NCBI GenBank assembly: GCA_004282745.1
Contig: SHMT01000025.1
Coordinates: 1 to 64,000, forward strand
DNA from: Candidatus Scalindua sp. SCAELEC01
Lineage (GTDB): Bacteria; Planctomycetota; Brocadiia; Brocadiales; Scalinduaceae
Reading direction: 5' to 3'
Length of the DNA: 64,000 nucleotides
This document shows, one piece after another, positions 33,386 to 42,129 of this stretch. Numbering within the stretch: the first letter of the stretch is position 1; the number at the start of each line of letters is the position of its first letter. Both the position numbers and the translations under genes were made by a program. The notes beneath the pieces are model-generated. The model worked only from the letters and a program-made list of their open reading frames with translations. It was not told the DNA's origin and searched no databases.

Positions 33386-33552
33386 AGTGGTTGAAAGAAA
33401 ACGATCCATCTACTACGTTGCTGCGAACATTCCGTAATCCTGGGCCCTTGAGTACGAGAGTGCGTAAGTACCCGCTCGTTCCGGTTGTGGAATCAGCGTG
33501 CCTAGTATCTGGGCCATTTTCTTTCAATCACACGGTCTTCGTTCGTGTGCTC
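33386..33552. repeat. Family-1 element, copy I with expanded core
   Basis: Left arm TTAGTGGTTGAAAGAAAACG, then CTACTACGTTGCTGCG, an enlarged centre (GGGCCCTTGAGTACGAGAGT...), and right arms CCATTTTCTTTCAATCACAC and GTCTTCGTTCGTGTGC. Lies in the gap 33246-33597 ahead of the channel gene. Confidence 0.78.
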
Positions 33553-33597
33553 AACGCATTACATGATTTTGTAATTTTCAAACCTTAAGGCAAATTA

Positions 33598-34635
33598 GTG
33601 CAATCTTTTTCGTCAAATAAGTTTATTTTGCCCACAATCCTTCTTGCCTTTGTGTTAGTGGTGGGCACCTCGGGCTACACTATTATTGAGGAGTGGAAGA
33701 TCTTTGATTCTCTCTATATGACGATCATTACCCTTTCTACGGTAGGTTTTCATGAGATAGCTCCACTTTCAGCACAGGGCAAAGCATTTACGATGGGCCT
33801 TATATTTCTGGGTCTGGGTGTCGTCGGATATGCGATAAATACTGGTGTCAGGGTTATATTTGAAGGTGAGATTAAGGCGGTTTTCGGGAGGAGAAAATTG
33901 AAGAAAACATTAGATTCACTGAAGGACCATTACATTGTCTGCGGTTATGGTCGCATGGGGAAGGTGATTTGCAACGAATTTAAGGCAAAGAGGGTACCCT
34001 TTGTTGTTGTGGAAAAGGAGTATCAGGTGGAACACGATACAGTCGAAGATTTCATCATCGCTTACGGAGATGCGACAAAAGATGAGCATCTGAAGAGGGT
34101 GGGTATTGAAAGAGCAAAAGGCCTGATATCGGTCCTTGATTCAGATGCCCAGAATCTTTACGTTGTGCTGAGCGCAAAGGGATTAAAAGAGGAGCTATTT
34201 ATCGTGGCAAGGGCAAGCGAGGAGGGTACTGAACGCAAACTGATAAGGGCGGGTGCTAACAAGGTTGTTTCTCCATATTACATTGGAGGCCTCAGAATCG
34301 CCCATACAATACTCAAACCTACGGTGGTTGATTTTCTTGAGTTGACGGCAAAAACAGGCAACATGGAAATTCAGATAGAGGAAGTTTTAGTTGAAGAGGG
34401 ATCTTTACTGGCGGACAAGAGTATCAAAGATGCAGATGCCCGTGCGAAAAATGGGGTCATCATCGTTGCCCTCAAAAAAAAGGGGGGAAAGATATTATTC
34501 AACCCTATTGATCATACCAGGATAGAGGTGGGAGATAAGGTGGCCGTAATAGGAGAGCCAGAACACTTCAATCAATTGGAGAAACTGGCCAGAGGAAAAA
34601 ACGTAAGGAGGCCGGCAGATGAGGCTGTTAATTGA
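33598..34635 (+). CDS. Potassium channel protein with RCK (TrkA-N/TrkA-C) domains
   Basis: 345 residues from GTG at 33598. Two membrane helices surround a pore loop with the filter-like TLSTVGFHEIAP (about 44-55; the usual TVGYGD is altered to TVGFHE). The RCK domain starts at about residue 112 (HYIVCGYGRMGKVICNEF), and a TrkA-C domain follows at about 255-330. The layout equals the bacterial MthK/Kch-like two-helix channels gated by a nucleotide- or ion-binding ring. The changed filter (Phe-His for Tyr-Gly) is seen in a subgroup of bacterial channel-like proteins and may alter selectivity. Inner membrane; monocistronic. Confidence 0.88.
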   Translation: MQSFSSNKFILPTILLAFVLVVGTSGYTIIEEWKIFDSLYMTIITLSTVGFHEIAPLSAQGKAFTMGLIFLGLGVVGYAINTGVRVIFEGEIKAVFGRRKLKKTLDSLKDHYIVCGYGRMGKVICNEFKAKRVPFVVVEKEYQVEHDTVEDFIIAYGDATKDEHLKRVGIERAKGLISVLDSDAQNLYVVLSAKGLKEELFIVARASEEGTERKLIRAGANKVVSPYYIGGLRIAHTILKPTVVDFLELTAKTGNMEIQIEEVLVEEGSLLADKSIKDADARAKNGVIIVALKKKGGKILFNPIDHTRIEVGDKVAVIGEPEHFNQLEKLARGKNVRRPADEAVN

Positions 34636-34775
34636 GATCTCTCCAAGAAAGGGTAGGCAGAGGGGGCCACGATTTCACCAAGAAGTGGTTTCTCTGTAGG
34701 ATACCAACTTTTGCCGCTTCTGGTTCAAAGGTAAAAGAGTTCGAACCGATCCTGGAAAGTAACAGGAGTAATAAA

Positions 34776-34797
34776 AAACCTAACCGGATGCTACTGA
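34776..34797. repeat. Family-7 end fragment
   Basis: AAAACCTAACCGGATGCTAC matches the reverse complement of the family-7 left flank (GTAGCGTCCGGTTAGGTTTT) with one change. Only the end is present. Confidence 0.6.
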
Positions 34798-34876
34798 AAA
34801 AACATGGTTACCAGTCTGACAGGTTGTTCTGCTCAAGTATCCCGTGCATCCGGGATTTCACTATTACCAATGGTTT

Positions 34877-34904
34877 TGGGCCTGCATTGTTCATATGCAG
34901 GCCC
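34877..34904 (-). terminator. Hairpin downstream of the SWIB gene
   Basis: TGGGCCTGCAT and ATGCAGGCCCA form a perfect 11-bp stem with a 6-base loop, 12 bases beyond the stop of the SWIB gene. There is no long U-run on either strand, so it is terminator-like but not a textbook case. Confidence 0.45.
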
Positions 34905-34916
34905 AACGCTTTAAGC

Positions 34917-35243
34917 TTATTCGATGTTTGCGCCGACAATAGCCGCCATCTGCATCATGTTGATCGTCTGGCCCACTTTCAGTTTTGTAAGGTCTGTGAC
35001 CTTGCCTGATTTGCTTTTGGATTTTGTCTTTTTGAAGATCGGGAGCAACTTAGCATCAACCACAATAAACTTGCCTGCATTTTCAGGTTTTCCGTTTTCA
35101 CTCTTTGTTTGAAGTTTATTCGCTTTAATATAGTCCCACAGTTTTTTTGTGATCTCTGTTCTTGGAAGCTCTTTTGATCCCAGAAACGCTGCCAATTCAC
35201 TTTTTAGCTTTACCGGTTTACTCAATCCTTTTGCTTCAGCCAT
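34917..35243 (-). CDS. SWIB/MDM2 domain protein
   Basis: 108 residues. The SWIB domain covers most of the chain: LSKPVKLKSELAAFLGSKEL, LPRTEITKKLWDYIKANKLQ and KFIVVDAKLLPIF. I chose ATG at 35243 because AAGGAG lies 6 bases upstream; a further ATG at 35258 would place that ribosome site inside the gene (as MKESK). Small bacterial SWIB proteins are known in chlamydiae and planctomycetes, where they are linked to DNA topology or nucleoid functions by analogy only. The C-terminus carries a Lys/Ser-rich segment (KKTKSKSKSGK) before a last helix (LKVGQTINMMQMAAIVGANIE). Confidence 0.9.
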   Translation of the reverse strand: MAEAKGLSKPVKLKSELAAFLGSKELPRTEITKKLWDYIKANKLQTKSENGKPENAGKFIVVDAKLLPIFKKTKSKSKSGKVTDLTKLKVGQTINMMQMAAIVGANIE

Positions 35244-35327
35244 TTTTGACTCCTTCATGTTTAGATGTAAATAAAATTAACTCCAGGGTAAGATTTTCTG
35301 TTATCGTTTATTTGTTTCTACCTGTTT

Positions 35328-35551
35328 TATACTCATCTCATAATGGTTTTCGGATAAAATCCGAGATCAATTGAGCGAGTAAAGTCCTCGGCGCCTTTTG
35401 TCCGGGGATACCTTCACCAAGATTTGGTTTCCGGCCCGCCCGGCCTGTCAGCCGTTCGCCAGCCCCCGTCCGAATGGCTGACAGGCCGGGCGGGCGACGC
35501 TCTTTCTGGCGGAGACGGGTAAAACCGAAAATCAAATCGGTTTTAGTATAT
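35328..35551. repeat. Family-2 element, longest copy 2d
   Basis: Starts TATACTCATCTCATAATGG, ends AATCGGTTTTAGTATA, and includes TTTTGTCCGGGGATACCTTC plus an inner GC-rich palindrome (GCCCGCCCGGCCTGTCAGCC paired with GGCTGACAGGCCGGGCGGGC). It fills most of the gap 35244-35654. Confidence 0.9.
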
Positions 35552-35654
35552 TAGTCTCGCATATAGATTATTCATTCGATTTTTCAGCTCTTTCTCAGGC
35601 ACTGCCTGCGGAAGAGCGGTGCTGTTGTTCATACCTGTACCTCCTATTGTTAGA

Positions 35655-36155
35655 TCAGGTCCGGTAAAAATCTACCCAAGAAATCGTAATCTCCCTTGTC
35701 TCTTTATCGAACAGAGGAGAAGGAAGTGTAACTTCAAAAAATCCATCTCGTTTTAGATGCTGTTTTTGATCAAGTAAGTTACCGTCATTATCAAAGGCCT
35801 TGACAGACACTTCGTTCAGATCTAAGGTTATTTTTCCATTTGTAACAGAAAACCCTTCCAATCCTGCTAGATGAAGATGTACGTCAGCTTTCTCAGGCCA
35901 CCTCCCTTTGGCCAGAAAAATTGTTACCGTTCCAATCCCAAATTCACTTGAAACATCAATTATCGTCCTGTTTTCACTCCTGAGAATAGATACATAATCT
36001 TTACATTCATCTGATTTATCCTGATCCTTTGGATAATATATTTCGAAATTTGAGGTATCTGTCTCATGTATAGCGTTTGTTTCTGCAAATATCCTATTCC
36101 CTAACGAGCTGAAAAGCAAAAAAAATATTAAAGCAAACATTTTGCATTTCATCAT
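35655..36155 (-). CDS. Hypothetical secreted protein
   Basis: 166 residues. The start is taken at ATG 36155 (MMKCKMFALIFFLLFSSLGN), which yields a standard signal peptide ending near IFAE; the frame extends to 36227 but those residues look unlike an N-terminus. The mature chain has alternating beta-strand patterns (GTVTIFLAKGRWPEKADVHL, FFEVTLPSPLF, EITISWVDFYRT), suggesting a small beta-sandwich. No family is recognised. The nearest gene on the same strand is pepF upstream, more than 250 bp away. Confidence 0.6.
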   Translation of the reverse strand: MMKCKMFALIFFLLFSSLGNRIFAETNAIHETDTSNFEIYYPKDQDKSDECKDYVSILRSENRTIIDVSSEFGIGTVTIFLAKGRWPEKADVHLHLAGLEGFSVTNGKITLDLNEVSVKAFDNDGNLLDQKQHLKRDGFFEVTLPSPLFDKETREITISWVDFYRT

Positions 36156-36412
36156 TGTTCTGATGTCTAGATGAGGTGTACGGATTTTGAGAGACTCCTC
36201 AAAATCGATCAATACTGAGGTTGCCATAAATCTTGTTCCCTAAACGTATCATAATCATTAAAGCAAGTGTTTGCGACATTATCTCGATTTCTGCACAGAG
36301 TATCAACTTAATTATTGTGAAACGAGCACGTTTCTCCAAAATGGCAATGTTTTCCGAATTCAGGGATAATTCCCTTCCAGGTTCAGGTTTGTTCACCGGT
36401 ATACGGTTTCTT

Positions 36413-38197
36413 CTACAAAGACTTAAACTCCTCCAATAATGTTTGAAATTTTCTCACCGTTACTTCATATGCATCCTTTTCTGTGAGGTCGACACCGGCA
36501 TCGTTGAGGATTTCGAGCGGTGTTTTGTGTGATCCTGCACCGAGAAACAGCAGGTAATCTTCTATCGCGCCCTTTTCACCGGCAGTTATACGAACAGACA
36601 ACGCTATTGCTGCAGATAGACTTGTCGCGTATTTATAGACATAAAAGGCATTATAAAAATGGGGTATGCGTGCCCATTCGTAGGATAATTGATCATCGAT
36701 TATCATCCCTTCACCGAGATAGGCGGCAAGATTATTCCGGTAAACGTCCGTTATGCTCTTCGCCATAAGTACACCGCCACCTTCAGCCAACTCGTGAATA
36801 TCTTTTTCAAAATTGGCGAACATGGTCTGTCTATAGAAGGTGGCCTCTATCCGCTTCATGTTATGATAAAGGAAAAATTTTTTCTCCTCTTTCGATTCTG
36901 CAATCTTTGACATGTGGTCAAAGAGGAGCGTTTCATTCACCGTTGAAGCTACTTCTGCCAGGAATATTGGATTCTGATAATAGATAAAGGGCTGATTTTT
37001 GATAGAGTAATCGCGGTGCAGGCAGTGCCCCAGTTCGTGTGCAAATGTGGAGACATCAGAAAATTTTCCCGTGTGATTGAGAAAGACGAGACCACGGCTT
37101 GCATAACTCCCCCAGGAGAAGGCGCCTGATCGTTTGTTGCGAGATTCAAAGACATCGATCACGCGCGCCTCGATGGTATCATCATACTTCGCTATGTATC
37201 CTGAACCAAGAGGCTGAAGTGCCGAACGGACCAGCTCAATCGTCTCCTGATATGGATACTCTTTGTCTACATCTTTCACCAGTGGAACATAGTTGTCATA
37301 AAAGTGAAGTTCTGAAACACCAAGCTCTTTCTGCTTGAGGGCGTTAAATTCACTGATCACATCTATATTCTCTTTTACCACTTCAACGAGATTGTGAAAT
37401 ACTATGGAGGGTAAATAATCGGGAAACAGGGCCCTATCCAGCATAGAAGGGTAGTTGCGGATTTTCGTAAGTTTGATATTTGCCAACACATGAGCCGCAT
37501 AGGTATTTGCCAATACATCAATATTTTGCTGGAAAGGTCTGTAATAGTAATTGAACGTTTTTGTGCGTAGTTCTCGGTCAGGAGACTCTAATATTTGGGA
37601 GTAACGCGCATGCGAAAGGTGTATTTTTTCTCCATTATGTTCAAACTCTTCAAACTTTATATTGTTATCATTATAGGCCGAGAAGATATCGTCAAGCTTT
37701 CCAATCACTATTCCAAGTTCTGCCAAGACAGTTTCTGTCTCTTCGGAGAGGATATGGGGACTGTATCGGGCATAGCTCTCTAAAAAGAAGCGATACTCCT
37801 CCATTTGAGGCTTGTTCGTCAGCATTGCATCAATATTCTCGTTTGTCAACGAAGAGAGCTCTTTCTTTATAAAGACTGTGTCTGTCGCAATCTTTGAGAT
37901 GAGTAGCTCTATCCTCCCCTTCATCTCTTCGTAGGTTGTGTTACCGGTATCTTCAAAAAAGCGTACTATCGCATAGACACATAAATTCTCTTCAACACTG
38001 GAAAGATCAGTATAGAGAGGCATAAACTCTTCAAGTTTACGGGGATCTGCGAGAGACCCTCTGTATGATAAGAGTTGGGAATACTCCTTTTCCGCCTTTT
38101 GGAAGTCTTTTTCCCAATCATCGTCTGATGCATAGAGAACAGAGAGGTCCCATTTGTATTTGTCATCAATCTGGTCTCGTGTTTTTGTCTCACTCAT
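36413..38197 (-). CDS. pepF: Oligoendopeptidase F (M3 family)
   Basis: 594 residues, the normal PepF length. The zinc site is FAHELGHCLHRD (about 377-388, HEXXH) with the downstream Glu in IFLAEVASTVNETLLFDH (about 401-418). An N-terminal KYKWDLSVLYASDDDWEKDF opening and the segment GAFSWGSYASRGLVFLNHTG match the M3B group. Degrades short peptides in the cytoplasm. ATG at 38197. Single gene. Overall identity is confident; the substrate range cannot be told. Confidence 0.93.
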   Translation of the reverse strand: MSETKTRDQIDDKYKWDLSVLYASDDDWEKDFQKAEKEYSQLLSYRGSLADPRKLEEFMPLYTDLSSVEENLCVYAIVRFFEDTGNTTYEEMKGRIELLISKIATDTVFIKKELSSLTNENIDAMLTNKPQMEEYRFFLESYARYSPHILSEETETVLAELGIVIGKLDDIFSAYNDNNIKFEEFEHNGEKIHLSHARYSQILESPDRELRTKTFNYYYRPFQQNIDVLANTYAAHVLANIKLTKIRNYPSMLDRALFPDYLPSIVFHNLVEVVKENIDVISEFNALKQKELGVSELHFYDNYVPLVKDVDKEYPYQETIELVRSALQPLGSGYIAKYDDTIEARVIDVFESRNKRSGAFSWGSYASRGLVFLNHTGKFSDVSTFAHELGHCLHRDYSIKNQPFIYYQNPIFLAEVASTVNETLLFDHMSKIAESKEEKKFFLYHNMKRIEATFYRQTMFANFEKDIHELAEGGGVLMAKSITDVYRNNLAAYLGEGMIIDDQLSYEWARIPHFYNAFYVYKYATSLSAAIALSVRITAGEKGAIEDYLLFLGAGSHKTPLEILNDAGVDLTEKDAYEVTVRKFQTLLEEFKSL

Positions 38198-38473
38198 AGA
38201 TAAATTCCTTAAAAAGAGGGAGTTTACCTTGAATGATCTCTTATTACAATAAGAAAAGTGGCCAAATAGTGCTTAAATGGAAACTCTAAATGTTGGGTTT
38301 TACCTTTATAAATGTCATCACTCTTTATACAATATTCCATGTTTGTGAAATGTTGTTCTTTTATCGGCTTTTGTTGCCTGGTTTCCACCCTGCCAACATT
38401 TCAGCATATGCTTGCCGGAGAACGTTTTTCGGGTGGAGGTAGCAATGATATCCTGGATTCTAAAAAAGTGATC

Positions 38474-38533
38474 AAACAAAGACACAGAGGCACAAAGAAA
38501 TTATAGCTGTCTGCGAGGAAGTAGTAATTTAAT
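38474..38533. repeat. Family-6 end fragment
   Basis: CAAAGACACAGAGGCACAAAG and GCGAGGAAGTAGTAATTTAA closely resemble the ends of the element at 20808-21003. It runs right up to the START-domain gene, so the element may provide its leader. The rest of 38198-38473 shows nothing notable. Confidence 0.6.
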
Positions 38534-39220
38534 ATGAAATATTCCGTAATAACACTATTGTATAGCCACCTGCTCGTTGTCTTTTTTGTGCCTCTTTTCA
38601 TATCTCTCTCTTATGGTGAGGAGGCAAATGGAGATTGGGAGAAGGTGAAAGAGAGTGAGGGGGTTCAAATTTACCTGTCTGAGGTACCGGGGAGTAAATT
38701 TCGGGCATTTCGGGGAATCGTAATCTTGGAGACATCGGTAGAGACTATTCTCGCGGTCTTTAGAGATATACCGTCACACACAAAATTGCTGTTTCGCTGC
38801 ACTCACTCGTCCCTGTTACAGGAGATGAATCCAAGTGAATATATCACCTACACGGTACTCGATGCACCCTGGCCGGTTGCGGATAGGGATAGTGTTAATT
38901 ACATCAGTGTGTTCCACGATCTTGAGAATTTGGAAGTTACGATCACGATGAGGGAGCATCTAGGATCTCTGTCTGAACAGCATCTGGGAGTGAGGGTCAC
39001 GAAGTTTGAAGGTTTTTGGAGACTTAAGAAGGTGGATGTGGGAAACGTCGAGGTAACCTTGCAACTTCACGTAGATCCTGGCGGATGGCTACCTTCGTGG
39101 ATCATCAATCGTGCGGTAGAAGTTTTCCCCTATAAAACGCTTTGCAACCTAAGGAAGATGGTAAAACTTCCAAAATACCTGAATGTCCAATCTAGCTTTT
39201 ATGGAGATACTGTTGAATAA
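38534..39220 (+). CDS. Exported START-domain (Bet v1-like) lipid-binding protein
   Basis: 228 residues. A hydrophobic N-terminus (LLYSHLLVVFFVPLFISLSY) reads as a signal peptide. The mature part is a START domain: WEKVKESEGVQIYLSEVPGS, FRAFRGIVILETSVETILAV, YTVLDAPWPVADRDSVN (the hallmark PWPxxxRD) and the C-terminal helix PSWIINRAVEVFPYKTL. START proteins bind sterols, phospholipids or hydrophobic ligands; bacterial exported ones are uncharacterised. It stands alone, just behind a repeat fragment. It has no membrane segment beyond the signal. Confidence 0.88.
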   Translation: MKYSVITLLYSHLLVVFFVPLFISLSYGEEANGDWEKVKESEGVQIYLSEVPGSKFRAFRGIVILETSVETILAVFRDIPSHTKLLFRCTHSSLLQEMNPSEYITYTVLDAPWPVADRDSVNYISVFHDLENLEVTITMREHLGSLSEQHLGVRVTKFEGFWRLKKVDVGNVEVTLQLHVDPGGWLPSWIINRAVEVFPYKTLCNLRKMVKLPKYLNVQSSFYGDTVE

Positions 39221-39352
39221 ATGACAGTCGAGTCGTAATAGTATTGAAACAGAAATACAGGCATTTATTTCACAAAATCCGTTACTATTCTGACACTAGG
39301 GAATAGCTTGTTGTGTCTAAAAAAGAGAAATGAAAGGGAAAATACAACTTAA

Positions 39353-39703
39353 ATGTTTTTAAGAACGTCCCCGCCACACTCACAACCTGAGAATAAATTT
39401 GAATTAAAGAGAGCTATTCTCTTAAGGAGAGTAAGAATTACTCTCTTTTTACTCTTCATACTCTATTTTCCTTACGCGGCCCTCATGGCTTCAATTTTTC
39501 GATCAAAACCGGTAACTCTCCTCTTCGTCATCCTCTATTTTTGTGTAGTTACCTCTCTTGGTGCTTGGTATAATTTCTCCAAATGTCCAAGGTGTAACAA
39601 CTTTTTCATATGGAAAGGGATCTATGGAAACGGTTTTACCAGTAAGTGCCTTCATTGTGGCTTGAGTATACGAAAGAGAGATTTAACATCTTTAACAAAT
39701 TGA
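39353..39703 (+). CDS. Small membrane protein with C-terminal zinc ribbon
   Basis: 116 residues. Two membrane helices (ITLFLLFILYFPYAALMAS; VTLLFVILYFCVVTSLGAW) precede a zinc-ribbon pair CPRC...CLHC (about 80-105). The N-terminus MFLRTSPPHSQPENK is hydrophilic. No named family recognised. It is 7 bp ahead of the DUF6172 gene and may be co-transcribed with it. Upstream ribosome site is weak, so the exact start is tentative. Confidence 0.6.
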   Translation: MFLRTSPPHSQPENKFELKRAILLRRVRITLFLLFILYFPYAALMASIFRSKPVTLLFVILYFCVVTSLGAWYNFSKCPRCNNFFIWKGIYGNGFTSKCLHCGLSIRKRDLTSLTN

Positions 39704-39710
39704 GATAACT

Positions 39711-40031
39711 ATGAAAAAAACGTTTAAATTGACCCACCCGAGACTCAAGGCTCCCAGGCATGTTGAAGCCATCAAACATGAAGTTAAAAAATATATAAGA
39801 AGAGAACGACGAAAAATCCTGCCTGAAGGTGTCGATTTTTGGGATTTTGACTGTCGGTTCGGAGATGATGAGGCAGGTAGTACCGTTGTTCACCTGTCCG
39901 ATATTAATAAATCTATTGATCAGGCCGTATCAAAACAGCTCAAATCCTTTTATCTGGAGATTTTGGTTAAACCAGGCCATCGAAGCAAAAAGCCCAAGAG
40001 AGAGTGCACGATTGAGAAAGATGATTCATAA
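39711..40031 (+). CDS. DUF6172-type small protein
   Basis: 106 residues beginning MKKTFKLTHPRLKAPRHVEA, followed by HEVKKYIRRERRKILPEGVD, FWDFDCRFG and a SFYLEILVKPGHRSKKPK end. This small cytoplasmic protein family is widespread in proteobacteria and planctomycetes without known function. The basic helix (KKYIRRERRK) could contact nucleic acid. Its end is peculiar: the last codons run into a 65-base fragment homologous to the 3' end of hsdM (40034-40098), so recombination occurred here, though the protein looks complete. Confidence 0.75.
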   Translation: MKKTFKLTHPRLKAPRHVEAIKHEVKKYIRRERRKILPEGVDFWDFDCRFGDDEAGSTVVHLSDINKSIDQAVSKQLKSFYLEILVKPGHRSKKPKRECTIEKDDS

Positions 40032-40098
40032 ATTCGATGCGGATTTGGATAACCTGAGTCGTGTGTTTATGACTTTGCTCAAAGAGGTGCATTCATGA
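40020..40098 (+). pseudogene. hsdM 3'-terminal fragment
   Basis: The frame reads KFDADLDNLSRVFMTLLKEVHS before TGA, which matches the HsdM C-terminus at 41930-41987 ([12 protein letters not shown], then frameshifted -LREVHS). It overlaps the DUF6172 stop and is followed, as hsdM itself is, by a GTAGGATGGGCAAA repeat. Thus two copies of the hsdM 3' junction exist about 1.9 kb apart. Confidence 0.75.
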
Positions 40099-40108
40099 GG
40101 AAGGTTTT

Positions 40109-40146
40109 ATGTAGGATGGGCAAAGGCGATAGCCGTGCCCATCAAT
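40109..40146. repeat. Family-5 repeat (GTAGGATGGGCAAAG)
   Basis: GTAGGATGGGCAAAGGCGAT then AGCCGTGCCCATC forms a short stem. It lies directly behind an hsdM 3' end, the same arrangement as at 42012. Confidence 0.65.
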
Positions 40147-40171
40147 AACTAATCATTACAATTCGATTGAT

Positions 40172-40750
40172 TTATTTTGAGTTGTAAATGAGCCCTCCCC
40201 TCCTTGAATATTCCTCAAGAACCCTTTTTGCATCATTGCGTTTAATGTCGCAAACCACTTCAATCTGTCTCTCACGTAGAGCAGCACGCCAATTATCAAG
40301 TTTCGGGCCTTCATCGAATCCGATACTACGGGCATCGGCATCTCTAGCAGAGGTAACAACCCGACTTACTCCTGACCAAGGTATAGCACCGAAACACATT
40401 GCACAGGGCTCAGTACTTGTTATCAATTCATGCTTTGCCAAACCATCTGCACCTAAATCGTAGGTACCTATTTTTATTTGTGCAAGTGAGAAAGCAATAA
40501 TTTCTGCGTGGAGTATAGATAACCCTTGAGTTATGACAAGATTCACCCCTAATGAAATGAGCTTTCCCGACTCACTCTCAAAAATAGCAGCCGCAAAAGG
40601 ACCGCCCGTTTCTTCTGCAATGTTTCTCTGTGAAGCCTCGATAACAAAACTCATGCGATCTTCAATATCCTTAATATACGACTTCTCTTTCGTGAATTCA
40701 GAAAGCCATGCAGGTAATAAAATCTGAATATTTTCTTTCTGTTTAAACAT
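40172..40750 (-). CDS. Nucleoside deaminase (CDA/guanine-deaminase-like)
   Basis: 192 residues. The zinc signature of the cytidine/deoxycytidylate deaminase fold is intact: HAEIIAFSL (about 95-103) and STEPCAMCFGAIPW (about 122-135). The preceding ASQRNIAEETGGPFAAAIFES and the downstream FDEGPKLDNWRAALRERQIE resemble guanine deaminase/tRNA-adenosine deaminase relatives; the latter usually carry a shorter C-terminus, which favours guanine or cytosine deaminase. The start ATG at 40750 has a plausible upstream context. The substrate is not fixed by sequence. Confidence 0.85.
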   Translation of the reverse strand: MFKQKENIQILLPAWLSEFTKEKSYIKDIEDRMSFVIEASQRNIAEETGGPFAAAIFESESGKLISLGVNLVITQGLSILHAEIIAFSLAQIKIGTYDLGADGLAKHELITSTEPCAMCFGAIPWSGVSRVVTSARDADARSIGFDEGPKLDNWRAALRERQIEVVCDIKRNDAKRVLEEYSRRGGLIYNSK

Positions 40751-40939
40751 TGATATGTCAACTATTGTTTATGTTTAGAAACCATTATTTCTTCGAATAT
40801 CGTAGCAATGATGACTGATTTTTCAATAAAATAGTTAAACAATTTTTGCAGGCATTAAACATCGTATGATTGAAATACAATATCCCACAGACGCATTTTC
40901 AAGCAAAAATGCGTCAATTGTTCATGTAAAGTAAACGTA

Positions 40940-41104
40940 TATACTAAAACCGATTTGGTTTTAGATTTTTCCCGTCCGAACGGCTGACAGGCCGGGCGGG
41001 CTGAAAACCAAAGCTTGGTGAAGGTATCCCCGGACAAAAGCCGAGGACTTTACTCGCTCAATTGATCTCGGATTTTATCCGAAAACCATTATGAGATGAG
41101 TATA
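40940..41104. repeat. Family-2 element, copy 2e
   Basis: TATACTAAAACCGATTTGG at the left, ATTATGAGATGAGTATA at the right, with interior GACTTTACTCGCTCAATTG and the GC-rich CGGCTGACAGGCCGGGCGGG. Orientation opposite to copy 2d. It lies about 100 bp upstream of where the truncated hsdM begins. Confidence 0.9.
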
Positions 41105-41202
41105 CTCGAAAGAGTAAGGCTCTATTATTGATGAATCTGGTAATGGAGAGCATCTCGCTTCACTCATCGCTCACCCAATTTACAATGTAAAGATCATGAT
41201 AA

Positions 41203-42003
41203 CACCAGTTCAGTGATGAACACATTGAAGAGCTGCGTTTTGCCCCAAAACCCTTGAACGCGGCCATGAAATGGATATATGCCGAATACGGAAGCAGCTG
41301 GACAGACGATATTGATTGTGAGTCTTATGGCGTATTAAGCGAACACGAAGCGGATATTCGCACGCATATTAAGAACCACTTTAGCGAGCTGAAAGAGAGA
41401 CAGATTATAAACTTGTTAGATAGAAAAATCTGGTTAAACCAGAAACAGGTACTGTTAAAAGCCAGACAACTGCAAAATGCCATTGGCACAGAACAGCATG
41501 ACGATATGAATGGTTATGAAGATGCCGTTAAAGGGACGGGTGTTACATTAGAGGTCAATGAGAGGAAACAGATAACTGCTGCCGTCAGTTGGAGGAACCC
41601 GGATGCGGAGAAGGTCATAAAGAAAATCCATAAGGGTAAGGCCAATCCTGTTTACGGTCTGTTTAAGGTGGGTGGCAAGGTGATTGAATACAAGGCAGAT
41701 GGTGATCTGCGCGATAACGAAAACGTCGCCATTGATCCTTCCAGGCCGGTTAACGAACTCAACGAAGCCTACTTTGCCAAAGAGGTATTGCCACATGTGC
41801 CCGATGCCTGGATAGATAGCACCAAAAAAGATGAAAAGGACCGGGAGATCGGTATCGTGGGATATCAGATTCCGTTTAACAGGCATTTTTATGTCTATCA
41901 ACCGCCTCGGGATTTAAAAGAGATAGATGCGGACCTGGATAAGGTGAGTCGTGAGATTATGCATTTCTCAGAGAGGTGCATTCGTGATGGCGGCCTGGCG
42001 TAG
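41203..42003 (+). pseudogene. hsdM: Type I restriction-modification M subunit, C-terminal remnant
   Basis: From 41203 the frame reads [30 protein letters not shown] and later [20 protein letters not shown] and [12 protein letters not shown], the C-terminal 260 residues of large HsdM. The N6-methyltransferase domain with its SAM site and NPPF motif (first ~550 residues) is absent; upstream comes a stop (TAA 41200) and then a family-2 repeat about 100 bp away. One base is also missing near 41966: adding a T restores LREVHS and a TGA at about 41985, as in the parallel fragment at 40098. As it stands the protein ends [12 protein letters not shown] at 42003. DNA modification from this locus is therefore impossible. 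Confidence 0.85.
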
Positions 42004-42011
42004 ATGTTGTA

Positions 42012-42102
42012 TGTGTAGGATGGGCAAAGCGAAGCGTTCCCATCTATCTGTTCCACCTAACACCCAAAGATGGGCACGGCAAGCCTTTGCCCATCCTACA
42101 GA
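42012..42102. repeat. Family-5 inverted repeat between hsdM and hsdS
   Basis: GTAGGATGGGCAAAGCGAAG at the left pairs with GCAAGCCTTTGCCCATCCTA at the right; a further ATGGG/CCCAT pair lies inside. It is the full-length form of the 40109 repeat. Confidence 0.75.
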
Positions 42103-42129
42103 GTATGGGGATTGTTTTGTATGGGGTAC

